NCBI GenBank assembly: GCA_039808885.1 | Contig: JBDHTX010000005.1 | Location: forward strand, 62,001-126,000 | Source: Dongia_A sp039808885 | GTDB lineage: Bacteria; Pseudomonadota; Alphaproteobacteria; Dongiales; Dongiaceae | Reading direction: 5' to 3' | DNA: 64,000 nucleotides | Shown here: piece by piece, positions 8,028 through 16,194 of the stretch | Numbering within the stretch: position 1 is the stretch's first letter | Layout: each line of letters begins with the position of its first letter | Notes under the pieces: model-generated | Seen by the model: the letters and a program-made list of their open reading frames with translations, nothing else | Databases searched by the model: none | What the model was told of the DNA's origin: nothing | Translations under genes and position numbers: made by a program

Positions 8028-8483
8028 ATGCCCCAGGACGAGACCATCATCCGCGCGGTGCGCGAAACCGATCAGGCGCAATGGCTGCCGCTGTGGCAGG
8101 GCTACCAGGAATTCTACCGGGTGAAGCTCGACGCCGCGGTGACCGAGAGCAACTGGCGTCGCTTCTTCGATCCCGGCGAACCGGTCCATTGCCTGGTGGC
8201 GGAGCGCGAGGGGCGCCTGACCGGCCTGGCGCAGTACCTGTTCCACCGCTCGACCTGGTCGGTTGAGAACGTCTGCTATCTGAACGACCTGTTCGTCGAC
8301 CCGCGCGGCCGGCGCTCCGGCGTGGCGCGGCGGCTGATCGAGGCGGTCTATGAGGCGGCCGATGCCGCGGGAGCCCCCAAGGTCTATTGGCTGACCCATG
8401 AGAGCAACGCGGCCGCGCGCCTGCTCTACGACCAGGTGGCGCAATATGGCGGCTTCATCCGCTACACCCGGCGCCAGGATTAG
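8028..8483 (+). CDS. GNAT-family N-acetyltransferase
   Basis: A 151-aa GNAT. The acetyl-CoA-binding motif A is seen as LNDLFVDPRGRRSGVARRLIEAVYEAA (about residues 85-111), with the R/Q-x-x-G-x-G/A-type turn as RRSGVA. Motif B follows as YWLTHESNAAARLLYD. The strand-4 splay (VENVCYLNDLFV) is typical of single-domain cytosolic acetyltransferases. Substrate unknown. Probably co-transcribed with the upstream GST. The stop codon runs straight into a three-unit GC-rich repeat. Confidence 0.88.
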   Translation: MPQDETIIRAVRETDQAQWLPLWQGYQEFYRVKLDAAVTESNWRRFFDPGEPVHCLVAEREGRLTGLAQYLFHRSTWSVENVCYLNDLFVDPRGRRSGVARRLIEAVYEAADAAGAPKVYWLTHESNAAARLLYDQVAQYGGFIRYTRRQD

Positions 8484-8517
8484 CCGGGGGGTTAGCCGGG
8501 GGTTAGCCCGGGGTTAG
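8484..8517 (+). repeat. Three 11-12-bp tandem repeats after a stop codon
   Basis: CCGGGGGGTTAG, CCGGGGGTTAG and CCCGGGGTTAG follow the GATTAG end of the GNAT gene. Each unit carries a TTAG like the gene's own end, suggesting slippage duplication around the stop. Confidence 0.8.
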
Positions 8518-8590
8518 CCGTCCGGCGCTGTCCGGATCGCGGGCCGACTGGGCTCCTATTGCCTTGAAATAAGCCGAAGACTACAGTTTT

Positions 8591-8610
8591 CAATGAATAT
8601 CCATTCATTG
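8591..8610. promoter_or_regulatory. Palindromic operator, TetR-like, before the Rieske oxygenase gene
   Basis: CAATGAAT-ATCC-ATTCATTG is a perfect inverted repeat with 8-bp arms. It lies 35 bp ahead of the oxygenase ATG, where a repressor would block transcription. The form matches the usual TetR-family site, but no TetR gene is in the window, so the regulator is an inference. Confidence 0.55.
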
Positions 8611-8644
8611 ATTTCCGCGGCCGTTCCGCGAAGGGGAGGCACCC

Positions 8645-9787
8645 ATGACCCAGCCGGCATCCGCAGCCCGCGCCGCCGCGATCCGCGGCCTCGGCGCGGA
8701 CCCGGCCCGCTCCGCCGCCTTGCCCGGCCAGCTCTACAGCGATCCCGCGGTGTTCGCGGCGGAGAAGCAGAAGCTGTTCTTCAAATCCTGGCAATGCGTC
8801 GGCCATGCCAGCGAACTGCCCAATCCGGGCGACTACCTGTGCACGCGGGTGATCGACCAGGAGCTGTTCGTGCTGCGCGGCGCCGATGGCCAGCTGCGCG
8901 CCTTCCACAACGTCTGCCAGCACCGGGCGCACGAGCTGCTGAAGGGGCGCGGCAACGTCGCCTCGGTCATCGTCTGCCCCTATCACGCCTGGAGCTACGA
9001 GCTCGACGGCACATTGCGCAAGGCGCGGGCGACGCAGCACCTGCCGGAATTCGATCCCGCCGCCTACGGGCTCGAGCCGATCCGGCTGGAGGTGATGCTC
9101 GGCTTCCTGTGCGTCAATCTCGATCCGCATGCCGTCGCCCTGCAGGACGTGGCCGGCGACATGTTCGACGATCTCGCGCGCGCGGTGCCGTGGCTCGGCG
9201 ATCTCACGGTGAACACGGCCTATTCCAGCCATGACGGGGATGCCCTGCTGGCCGCGAACTGGAAGGTTTTGGCCGAGAACTGCCTGGAATGCTATCACTG
9301 CGCCCCGGCGCACAAGGCCTATAGCGAAATGGTCGACGTGACGCAGTACCGCCTCGGCCAGCATGGCGCCTGGATGAAAAGCGAGGCGCCGCTGCGCAAC
9401 CGCGACAGCCGCGCCTACCGGGTGGCGGCGGACGACCCGGTGCAGCACAACGTGTTCTGGCACCTGTTTCCCAATATCGAGTTCGGCATCATGCCGGGCA
9501 TGGAAAGCCTATACGTGTTCCGTTTCGAGCCGCTCTCGGCGGAGGAGACGCGCATCCACGCCTTCATGATGACCCGGCCCGGCGCCACGGTGCCCGCCGA
9601 CCGCAGCGCCTATATGCGCGAGGTGTTCTGGCCGGAGGACGCCGCCATCTGCGCCTCGGTCCAGCGCGGGCTGAAATCGCGGGGCTATCGCGGCGGCCGC
9701 TTTGTCGTCACCGGGGCGGAAGCGGGGATCAGCGAGGTGAACGTGCACGCCTTCCAGCGTCGCTATGCCGAGCTGATGGGCCTGTAG
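8645..9787 (+). CDS. Rieske non-heme iron oxygenase, alpha subunit
   Basis: A 380-aa ring-hydroxylating-type oxygenase. The Rieske [2Fe-2S] ligands are CQH at about residues 95-97 and CPYH about 20 residues later. The mononuclear iron region reads ENCLECYHCAPAH, the pattern of the single-component alpha3 group that includes GbcA, CntA and stachydrine demethylase, which attack quaternary amines. Substrate is therefore possibly a methylated amine, but this is inference. No reductase or ferredoxin gene is adjacent, so electron donors must come from elsewhere. GGGGAGG precedes the start and a palindromic operator lies upstream. Confidence 0.92.
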   Translation: MTQPASAARAAAIRGLGADPARSAALPGQLYSDPAVFAAEKQKLFFKSWQCVGHASELPNPGDYLCTRVIDQELFVLRGADGQLRAFHNVCQHRAHELLKGRGNVASVIVCPYHAWSYELDGTLRKARATQHLPEFDPAAYGLEPIRLEVMLGFLCVNLDPHAVALQDVAGDMFDDLARAVPWLGDLTVNTAYSSHDGDALLAANWKVLAENCLECYHCAPAHKAYSEMVDVTQYRLGQHGAWMKSEAPLRNRDSRAYRVAADDPVQHNVFWHLFPNIEFGIMPGMESLYVFRFEPLSAEETRIHAFMMTRPGATVPADRSAYMREVFWPEDAAICASVQRGLKSRGYRGGRFVVTGAEAGISEVNVHAFQRRYAELMGL

Positions 9788-9844
9788 CCGGCCGCCAAGG
9801 GTAGGTTTCCTAGCAAGTCCGGCGCGGCACCGGGTTGCGGGACG

Positions 9845-9883
9845 GGCTTGCGGCACTGGCTTGTGGCACTGGCTTATGGCACT
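9845..9883 (+). repeat. Three 13-bp tandem repeats
   Basis: GGCTTGCGGCACT, GGCTTGTGGCACT and GGCTTATGGCACT follow each other with single-base differences, 36 bp before the AI-2E gene start and 58 bp after the oxygenase stop. The array could contribute to that gene's promoter spacing. Confidence 0.8.
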
Positions 9884-9918
9884 GGCCGCGCGGCCTGGGC
9901 TAAGCTGGCGGCCGGACC

Positions 9919-10974
9919 ATGGAACCTGACCGGATGAACCTGCCCGAGACCTTCACCGACCGCACCGCCCGGATCGAGATCGCCTCGCTGGTGCTGGCCG
10001 CGATCGGCCTTGCCGTGGTGCTGCAGCTGGGCCTGCTGACGGCGCTGCTTGCCGGCCTGCTGGCGCATCAATGCGCGCAGATGCTGGCGGCGCGCCATCG
10101 CGCGGTCGGCGTCTCGCGCTTCGGCGGCAAGGTCATCGCCCTCACCATCCTCGGCGGCATCGTCACCGTGGCGCTGACCTACGGCACGGTGCGCCTCGCC
10201 AACCTGCTCTCCGGCAACAACGAGGGCGTGGTGCCGCTGATGAAGGAGATGGCCAACGCCATCGACAGCGCGCGCACCCACTTCCCGGCCTGGGTGCAGC
10301 CCTATCTGCCGGCCAATGTCGACGAGCTGGAGACCGAGGCGGCCACCTGGCTGCGCGCCCACGCGGCAACGCTCGGCAATATCGGCGAGAGCCTGGGCAA
10401 GGTGGTCATCTACATCGTCATCGGCCTGATCATCGGCGGCATGGTGGTGCTGGCCGACCCGACGCATGGCTACGGCCATGGCCGCCGGCCCGGGCCGCTG
10501 GCCCGCGCGCTCGAGGCGCGCATCACCATCCTCAGCCGCTCGTTCCGGCGGGTGGTGTTCGGCCAGGTGCGCATCTCGGCGCTCAACACGCTGCTCACCG
10601 GCGTCTACCTGGCGGCGGTGCTGCCGCTGTTCGGCGTGCATCTGCCGCTGGTCAAGACCATGATCGTGGTGACCTTCGTGGCCGGGCTGCTGCCGGTGCT
10701 GGGCAACCTCATCTCCAACACCGTCATCGTGGTGGTGAGCCTGTCCTTGAGCTTCTACGTCGCCATCGCCTCGCTGGTCTTCCTGGTGGCGATCCACAAG
10801 CTGGAATACTTCATCAACGCCCGCATCATCGGCGGCCAGATTCGCGCGCGGGCCTGGGAGCTGCTGCTCGCCATGCTGGTGATGGAGGCGGCCTTCGGCA
10901 TTCCCGGCGTCATCGCCGCGCCGATCTACTACGCCTATCTCAAGAGCGAACTGGCCAATCGCGGGTTGATCTGA
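9919..10974 (+). CDS. AI-2E family (TqsA/PerM-like) membrane protein
   Basis: A 351-aa polytopic inner-membrane protein. Membrane segments are visible near residues 20-55, 70-90, 155-180, 235-300 and 305-340. The PGVIAAPIYYAYLK C-terminal region resembles the PerM/TqsA (AI-2E transporter) family, whose members are permeases or cation antiporters. A Met at residue 6 is an alternative start and no strong ribosome site distinguishes the two. Function beyond membrane transport is not deducible. Its stop is followed at once by a six-unit repeat separating it from the convergent chemoreceptor gene. Confidence 0.8.
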   Translation: MEPDRMNLPETFTDRTARIEIASLVLAAIGLAVVLQLGLLTALLAGLLAHQCAQMLAARHRAVGVSRFGGKVIALTILGGIVTVALTYGTVRLANLLSGNNEGVVPLMKEMANAIDSARTHFPAWVQPYLPANVDELETEAATWLRAHAATLGNIGESLGKVVIYIVIGLIIGGMVVLADPTHGYGHGRRPGPLARALEARITILSRSFRRVVFGQVRISALNTLLTGVYLAAVLPLFGVHLPLVKTMIVVTFVAGLLPVLGNLISNTVIVVVSLSLSFYVAIASLVFLVAIHKLEYFINARIIGGQIRARAWELLLAMLVMEAAFGIPGVIAAPIYYAYLKSELANRGLI

Positions 10975-10976
10975 CC

Positions 10977-11066
10977 GGCCAGGAAATGGGTGGGCAGGAA
11001 ACGGACGGCCCGGAAATGGACAGGCCGGAAATGGGTGGGCCGGAAATGGACAGGCCGGAAATGGAC
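10977..11066 (+). repeat. Six 15-bp tandem repeats between two convergent genes
   Basis: Units begin at 10977, 10992, 11007, 11022, 11037 and 11052, consensus GGCCGGAAATGGACA with alternation of GGGT and GGAC ends. The array starts two bases after the AI-2E stop and ends 53 bp before the chemoreceptor stop. Being 15 bp, it is frame-neutral. No spacers separate the units, so it is not a CRISPR array. Confidence 0.9.
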
Positions 11067-11119
11067 AGGCCGCCCGCTGGCGCGGACGGCCTGTCTCGCG
11101 GCGCGCGCGCTTGGGGGAA

Positions 11120-13585
11120 TCAGGCGGCGCCGACCTGACGCTTGCCGGCGATGGCTTTCTTGAAGTCCTCCAGGAACCGGTGGGACATCTCCTTCGGCAG
11201 GTCGAACTTCACATGCAGGACGCCGTCCTTGGACTTCACGACGTGGCCGGGCACGGGGTCGGTGAAGCCCTCGATGGCGATCTGCAGCTTCTCGCCGGGC
11301 TTCACGCGGGGTGCGGCGCCATGCAGGACCGCGCCGCCCTCGGAGATATTCTCCACCACCATGCTGGCGGTGGCGGTATCGGACAGCACCTTGCCGGGCT
11401 CGCGCAGGATATGGCGGGTCTTGCGCGGCCGCTCGATGCCGTGCAGGGCCTGCCGGACGACCTGCTCGAGCGTAGCGGAGACGTCGGCGACGCTCTGGGC
11501 GACGCCGGCCGACATCTGCCGGACCGAATCGGCGCGGGTGCCGGTCTTGCCCGATTCCTCCGAGACTTCGGAGATGCGCGCCGCCACCTCCTGCGCCGCG
11601 ATCGAGGTCTGGGTGACGTTGCGCGCGATCTCGGCGGTGGTGGCGTTCTGCTCGTCGATCGCCGCGGCGATGGCGGTGGAGATGCCCTCGACGTTCTTGA
11701 TCGAATCGACGATCGACTGCACCGCCGCGACCACGCTGTCGGTGGCGGCCTGCACCTCGGCGATCTGGGTGCTGATGTCGCCGGTGGCGCGCGAGGTCTG
11801 GGTGGCCAGCGACTTGACCTCGCCGGCGACCACGGCGAAGCCCTTGCCGGCCTCGCCGGCGCGCGCCGCCTCGATGGTGGCGTTCAGCGCCAGCAGGTTG
11901 GTCTGCCCGGCGATGTCGTTGATCAGGCTGGTGACCTGGCCGATGCGCCCGACCGCGTCGGACAGCTTGGCGATGGTGGTCTGCGCCGTGCTCGCCGCCT
12001 CGACCGATTCCGTGGTCACCCTCTGCGCCGAATTGACCTGGGCGGCGATCTCGCTGATCGAGGCGCTCAGCTCCTCGGATGCGGAGGCGACGGTCTGCAC
12101 GTTGGCCAGCGCCTCTGTCGCAGCCGCGGCGACGGCCTGGCTGCGGTCGCTGACCGTGGCTGCGGAAGCCGACATCTCGCCGGCATCCGTGTTCATCTGC
12201 CCGGTCACCTTGGAGACCGATTCGACCGCGGTGCCGATCTCGCTGCGGATCTTGTCCGCCATCTTGTGCAGGGATTCGCCGCGCTCTTCCGACGCGCGGG
12301 CATCGCGTTCGCGGCGCTCCTCCTGGGAGTAGGCCAACTTGGCGCGCACGGCGCGCAGCCGCGTCGCCAGGCGGTCGAACTCGGCGATCGCGGCGCTCTT
12401 GATCTCATGCGCGGTGTTGCCGGCCGCCATGGCATCGAGATCGCCCTCGAACTGGCGCAGCGGCCGGGTGACGCCACGGGCCAGCCACCACCCGGAGAAA
12501 CTCAGTGCCGCCACGACGATCGTCAGAAGTATCGCCGTCTCCATCATGCTGAAGGTGAAGTGCTTGATGGAATCCTCGTAGATCTCGCGGCTGATGTCCT
12601 GCTGCAGCTGCTTCAACGCCGTCATGTCGGTCTGCATCTTGGCGAAATGCGGGTCGACCGTGTTCCGGATATGCGCCTTGAGGCCGGCTGTGTCGCCGGC
12701 CTCGGCGAGTTTCGTTGCCGCCGGCCGGATGTCCTGCCGCACGACCTCGCGGTCCTCGGCCAGCTGCTTGGCGAGGGTGGATTCCTCCGGTGTCAGGTAG
12801 GTGGCCATATAGGCATCCCACTGCGCCTGGGTGGCCGTGTCGTTCTGCTCCAGCTGGTCGGCCAGGCCCGCGACGGGCTTGCCTTGCTCGAGATCGTCGA
12901 CCGTCGTCCGCAGCATGGTGATCTCGGACTGCATGGCCTCCTCGATCACGCTGAGCTGGCCCAGCGCCACCACGCGGTCCTTGAACATCGTCTCGATCTC
13001 GCCCTGCGAGTCCTTGAGATCGAACAAGCCATTGCCGCCGAGCAGCAGAGCGCCGATCAGCACCACCGCGCCGACCAATCCCATGCGCGCATTCAGGGCC
13101 CGCAACTTCGTCACGATGGTGTGCTTGAGGCCCAGGCGCACGGCCTGGCCGTTCTCGACCGACAGGCGCTTGTCCTTGCCCGAGCGGATCGCGGCATAGG
13201 CCGCATCCGCGGCCTTCACGGCCTCGCGCGACGGCTTGGTGCGGATCGAGATGAAGCCGGCCACCTTGCCGTCCTCGATCACCGGCGTCACGTTCGCGTG
13301 GACCCAGTAGAAGTCGCCGGTCTTGGTGCGGTTCTTGACATAGCCTTCCCAGGGCGCGCCGGACTTGATCACGCGCCAGAGGTCGCGGAAGGCCTCCTTC
13401 GGCATGTGCGGATGGCGCACCAGGTTGTGCGGCTGGCCGACCAGCTCGGCTTCGCTGAAACCGCTGATGTCGATGAAGTTCTGATTGACGAACATGATCT
13501 TGCCGCCGGCGTCGGTCTGCGACACCAGCAACTGGCCGTCCTTCATGACGACTTCGCGATCGGTGATTGGCTCATTGAGGCGCAT
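11120..13585 (-). CDS. Methyl-accepting chemotaxis protein: PAS - 4-helix sensor - HAMP - MA - PilZ-like
   Basis: An 821-aa chemoreceptor. The order is: N-terminal Aer-like PAS domain (about 15-115, with NLVRHPHMPKEAF and a W-x-G-x-V-K-N-R-T-K-T-G-D-F-Y-W motif); membrane segment (about 165-190); four-helix sensory region; second membrane segment near 355-375; HAMP; signalling domain with the hairpin tip EAARAGEAGKGFAVVAGEVKSLA; and a C-terminal PilZ-like beta domain (about 725-810). The PAS domain suggests redox or energy sensing, and the PilZ-like tail suggests c-di-GMP tuning, both inferred. No che genes are adjacent. Confidence 0.93.
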   Translation of the reverse strand: MRLNEPITDREVVMKDGQLLVSQTDAGGKIMFVNQNFIDISGFSEAELVGQPHNLVRHPHMPKEAFRDLWRVIKSGAPWEGYVKNRTKTGDFYWVHANVTPVIEDGKVAGFISIRTKPSREAVKAADAAYAAIRSGKDKRLSVENGQAVRLGLKHTIVTKLRALNARMGLVGAVVLIGALLLGGNGLFDLKDSQGEIETMFKDRVVALGQLSVIEEAMQSEITMLRTTVDDLEQGKPVAGLADQLEQNDTATQAQWDAYMATYLTPEESTLAKQLAEDREVVRQDIRPAATKLAEAGDTAGLKAHIRNTVDPHFAKMQTDMTALKQLQQDISREIYEDSIKHFTFSMMETAILLTIVVAALSFSGWWLARGVTRPLRQFEGDLDAMAAGNTAHEIKSAAIAEFDRLATRLRAVRAKLAYSQEERRERDARASEERGESLHKMADKIRSEIGTAVESVSKVTGQMNTDAGEMSASAATVSDRSQAVAAAATEALANVQTVASASEELSASISEIAAQVNSAQRVTTESVEAASTAQTTIAKLSDAVGRIGQVTSLINDIAGQTNLLALNATIEAARAGEAGKGFAVVAGEVKSLATQTSRATGDISTQIAEVQAATDSVVAAVQSIVDSIKNVEGISTAIAAAIDEQNATTAEIARNVTQTSIAAQEVAARISEVSEESGKTGTRADSVRQMSAGVAQSVADVSATLEQVVRQALHGIERPRKTRHILREPGKVLSDTATASMVVENISEGGAVLHGAAPRVKPGEKLQIAIEGFTDPVPGHVVKSKDGVLHVKFDLPKEMSHRFLEDFKKAIAGKRQVGAA

Positions 13586-13858
13586 GGTCCCACCCGCTCC
13601 TTATGACGCGCACGGCGTCCCGATGGCCGCGCATCGCGATGCCTTCCGGCAATACTGCGCGGGCCGAGGTGGATTATTGGTGGTATAGTCGTAAATAAAG
13701 TGTGTGAATCTTTCGCCCTGCTGCGGGAAATAGGAACGCTGATAAGCGCTGGCAAAAATGGCATATCGCGATCAGTCTAGGTCGTTTGGCCTATCCGCAG
13801 CGACAACTATAACGAACAACAATCAAAGTACTCGATGGCAGGCCATCGCGCGGCCCGG
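13586..13858. other. Intergenic region upstream of the chemoreceptor gene
   Basis: The region is AT-richer than its surroundings (around 13680-13710 and 13780-13830). It holds the upstream sequence of the chemoreceptor on the minus strand and the 3' side of the following minus-strand SDR gene. No gene or strong hairpin seen. Confidence 0.4.
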
Positions 13859-14650
13859 TCAGTCCGCGGAATCCCGCGCCCGCAACGATTCGCCGCCATC
13901 GATGCGCAGCAAGGCGCCGGTGACGAAATCGCCGGCGGGCGACAGCAGATAGGCGCAGGCCAGAGCCACGTCGCGCGGCGCGCCGAAGCGCGGCACCGGC
14001 TGGTGCGACAATTCGCGCCGCCAATCTTCGATCCCGGGATAGCGTTGCAGCGCCTCGGTCTCGACGGTGCCGGGGCCGATGGCGTTGACCAGGATGCCGT
14101 GGCGGCCCCATTCCAGCGCCAGGGTCCTGGTCAGATTGACCATCGCGGCGCGCGCGGCCGCGGCGGCGGCGAAATCCGGCATGGCGCCGGTATGGGCGAA
14201 GACGATGTTGACGATGCGGCCGGGCCGCCCGGCGCCGATCAGCGCGGCGGCAAAGGCGCGGCACATCTGGAACCCGCCCTGCAGGTTGAGATCAAGGATG
14301 GCGCGGAAGCCGTTCGGCGAGGTCTCCAGCGCCGGGGCGGCGAATTGCCCGCCGGCATTGTTGACCAGCGCGTCGGGCAGGCCGCGCGTCGCCGCGATCT
14401 CCGCGAACAGCGCCTCGATTGCTGCGGCGTCGCGGATGTTGACGACGCGGCGCGCGGCATCGACGCCGTCGGCGGCGAGGCGCGCCACCGCCGCATCCAG
14501 CTTCGCCGCGTCGCGCGAGGCGATGGTGACGCGGGCGCCCAGCCCGCCCAGTTCCCGGGCGATGGCGAAGCCGATCCCGGTGGCGCCGCCGGTGACGAGG
14601 ACGTGCTGTCCGGCGAAGAGGCCGGCGGCGAAGACGGGCTGGTCGGTCAT
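13859..14650 (-). CDS. SDR family protein, 2,4-dienoyl-CoA reductase-like, with altered catalytic residues
   Basis: A 263-aa short-chain dehydrogenase relative. The nucleotide loop GGATGIG (residues 21-27), the VNNAGG motif and the SPNGFR segment after it align best with peroxisomal/mitochondrial dienoyl-CoA reductase-type SDRs. At the active site the usual Tyr and Lys appear replaced: Phe151 in NIVFAHTG and Arg167 in the Ala-rich stretch that ends AARAAM. Activity is thus uncertain. I chose the ATG behind a GGGGAG site over one 23 codons upstream. It is divergent from the PhyH-family gene. Confidence 0.82.
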   Translation of the reverse strand: MTDQPVFAAGLFAGQHVLVTGGATGIGFAIARELGGLGARVTIASRDAAKLDAAVARLAADGVDAARRVVNIRDAAAIEALFAEIAATRGLPDALVNNAGGQFAAPALETSPNGFRAILDLNLQGGFQMCRAFAAALIGAGRPGRIVNIVFAHTGAMPDFAAAAAARAAMVNLTRTLALEWGRHGILVNAIGPGTVETEALQRYPGIEDWRRELSHQPVPRFGAPRDVALACAYLLSPAGDFVTGALLRIDGGESLRARDSAD

Positions 14651-14745
14651 GGCGGTGCTCCCCACCGTGAGGATGCGGCGAAACCGCGCCTTGCGGCAAG
14701 GGCCGCGCTCCGCCACCATGCGGCCGAACTGCGGACCGGAGCCAG

Positions 14746-15540
14746 ATGATCACCCAGGACCAGATCGAGTCATTCGCCCGCGACGGCGTCGCCTATCTGC
14801 CCGGCCTGTTCCAGGACTGGGTGGAATGCTTGCGCGCCGGCATCGAGCGCAACATGCGCGAGCCCGGCCCCTATGCGGCGGAGAACTTGAAGCCCGGCGA
14901 GAGCGGGCGCTTCTTCGACGATTACTGCAACTGGGAGCGCATCCCCGAATTCGTCGACTTCGCCAAGGCCTCGCCGGCGGCGGAAGCGGCGGCGCGCCTC
15001 ATGCGATCGAAGACCGCGCAGCTGTTCCACGACCACGTGCTGGTGAAGGAGCCGGGCACCACCAAGACGACGCCCTGGCACCAGGACGCGCCCTACTACT
15101 TCGTCGACGGCGCGCAGACCCTGAGCTTCTGGATTCCGGTCGACCCGGTGGAGGACGCGACCCTTCGCTGCGTCGCCGGCTCGCATCTCTGGCCCAAGAT
15201 GGTGCTGCCCGTGCGCTGGCTGTCGGAGCAGAACTTCTACGCGTCGAGCGACGAGTACCTGCCGATCCCCGATCCCGACGCGGAAGCGGACAAATACCGC
15301 GTGCTGGAATGGGCGATGCAGCCGGGCGACGCGGTAGCCTTCCACTACCGCACCCTGCACGGCGCCCGCGGCAACACCACCATGCGCCGCCGCCGCGCCT
15401 TCTCCATGCGCTTCGTCGGCGACGACGCGCGCTATGTCGAGCGCCCGGGCCGCACCTCGCCGCCCTATCCGGGGCACGAGATGAAGGCCGGGCAGCGCCT
15501 GCGCGAGGACTGGTTCCCGGTGCTCTATTCCTCCGCCTAG
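14746..15540 (+). CDS. Phytanoyl-CoA dioxygenase (PhyH) family protein
   Basis: A 264-aa Fe(II)/2-oxoglutarate oxygenase. The facial triad is readable as His112 and Asp114 in PWHQDAPYY and His205 in TLHGARGN; the arginine-rich RRRRAFSMRF strand after it would bind 2-oxoglutarate. Length and motif spacing fit the PhyH family, which hydroxylates acyl-CoAs or many small metabolites. Substrate is not deducible. A GGAGCC site precedes the ATG. The divergent SDR gene shares the upstream region and might act in the same pathway, an inference from position only. Confidence 0.9.
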   Translation: MITQDQIESFARDGVAYLPGLFQDWVECLRAGIERNMREPGPYAAENLKPGESGRFFDDYCNWERIPEFVDFAKASPAAEAAARLMRSKTAQLFHDHVLVKEPGTTKTTPWHQDAPYYFVDGAQTLSFWIPVDPVEDATLRCVAGSHLWPKMVLPVRWLSEQNFYASSDEYLPIPDPDAEADKYRVLEWAMQPGDAVAFHYRTLHGARGNTTMRRRRAFSMRFVGDDARYVERPGRTSPPYPGHEMKAGQRLREDWFPVLYSSA

Positions 15541-15572
15541 ACCGGCGCCGCCGCGCCGGTGCAGCCGCCGCC

Positions 15573-16028
15573 CTATTGGCCGTTCATCTCCGCCCAGCGC
15601 TTGTCGGCGGCGGCGATGTTCTCCGCCGCGTGCGCCTTGAAGGCCTCGAGGTCATCCTTGGTCCCGGCGACCATGTAGAGCTTGCCGTCCACGATCACCC
15701 AGTTCTCCGGATTGGCCGGCACCGAGACGCCCAGCGCCATGCCGCCGGCGCAGGAGCCGCCGTATTGCGGTAGATAGTGGTCGGGGTCGGCGGCGAACAT
15801 CTCCTTGTGGGAGGCGTTGGCGAACTGCCACTTGGAATCGTCATAGGGCAGCGAGATGTCGCTGCTGCCCTTCACCGGCTTTCCGTCGGTGAAATACGAG
15901 ACGACGTCGTAGCCTTGGATCGCGATGTGGTTCGTGGCGTCGTCGGCATGGGCCGCAGCCAGGCTGTACTGGAACGCGACCGCCGAACACAGCAGCGCAA
16001 CGACCCATCGCAGCTTCGCGATTTGCAT
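15573..16028 (-). CDS. Exported YHS-domain protein
   Basis: A 151-aa protein with a cleavable signal peptide (residues 1-28, AAAHA-D junction). It is followed by a YHS-type domain: AIQGYDVVSYFTDGKPVKGS, then FANASHKEMFAADPDHYLPQYGGSCAGGMALG. YHS domains occur in metal-handling proteins; the single Cys and nearby His are the candidate ligands. Periplasmic location predicted. GGAAGGTG lies before the ATG. A strong palindrome overlaps its presumed promoter in the divergent region shared with the cyclase gene. Confidence 0.88.
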   Translation of the reverse strand: MQIAKLRWVVALLCSAVAFQYSLAAAHADDATNHIAIQGYDVVSYFTDGKPVKGSSDISLPYDDSKWQFANASHKEMFAADPDHYLPQYGGSCAGGMALGVSVPANPENWVIVDGKLYMVAGTKDDLEAFKAHAAENIAAADKRWAEMNGQ

Positions 16029-16113
16029 GGGTCACCTTCCATCCGGTTTCCGCGCTCCAGCCAGGGGCAGGGATGCCTTCGCCGGCCCATGCGGAAACCA
16101 GCGGCAAGTGTTA

Positions 16114-16135
16114 TAGATTCAGACTGGTCTGTCTA
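16114..16135. promoter_or_regulatory. Palindromic operator between the YHS and cyclase genes
   Basis: TAGATTCAGAC-TG-GTCTGTCTA has a perfect CAGAC/GTCTG core extended by TAG/CTA ends, the form of TetR-family operators. On the minus strand a TATAAC -10-like box lies at its edge (16112-16117), so a bound repressor would cover the YHS gene promoter. No candidate regulator gene is adjacent. Confidence 0.5.
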
Positions 16136-16194
16136 ATGCTCATTGGGCGGGCGCGGTCACTTGGTCGCGATCGCGCCGCGGCGCGGGGGCCTCA

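Noticed and set aside
10977..11066. CRISPR array
   Set aside because: The six 15-bp units are contiguous with no spacers, are too short, and no cas genes are in the window.
11111..13606. A 831-codon frame opposite the chemoreceptor gene
   Set aside because: The opposite strand encodes a full PAS-MCP; the Asp/His/Leu-rich product has no recognisable domain.
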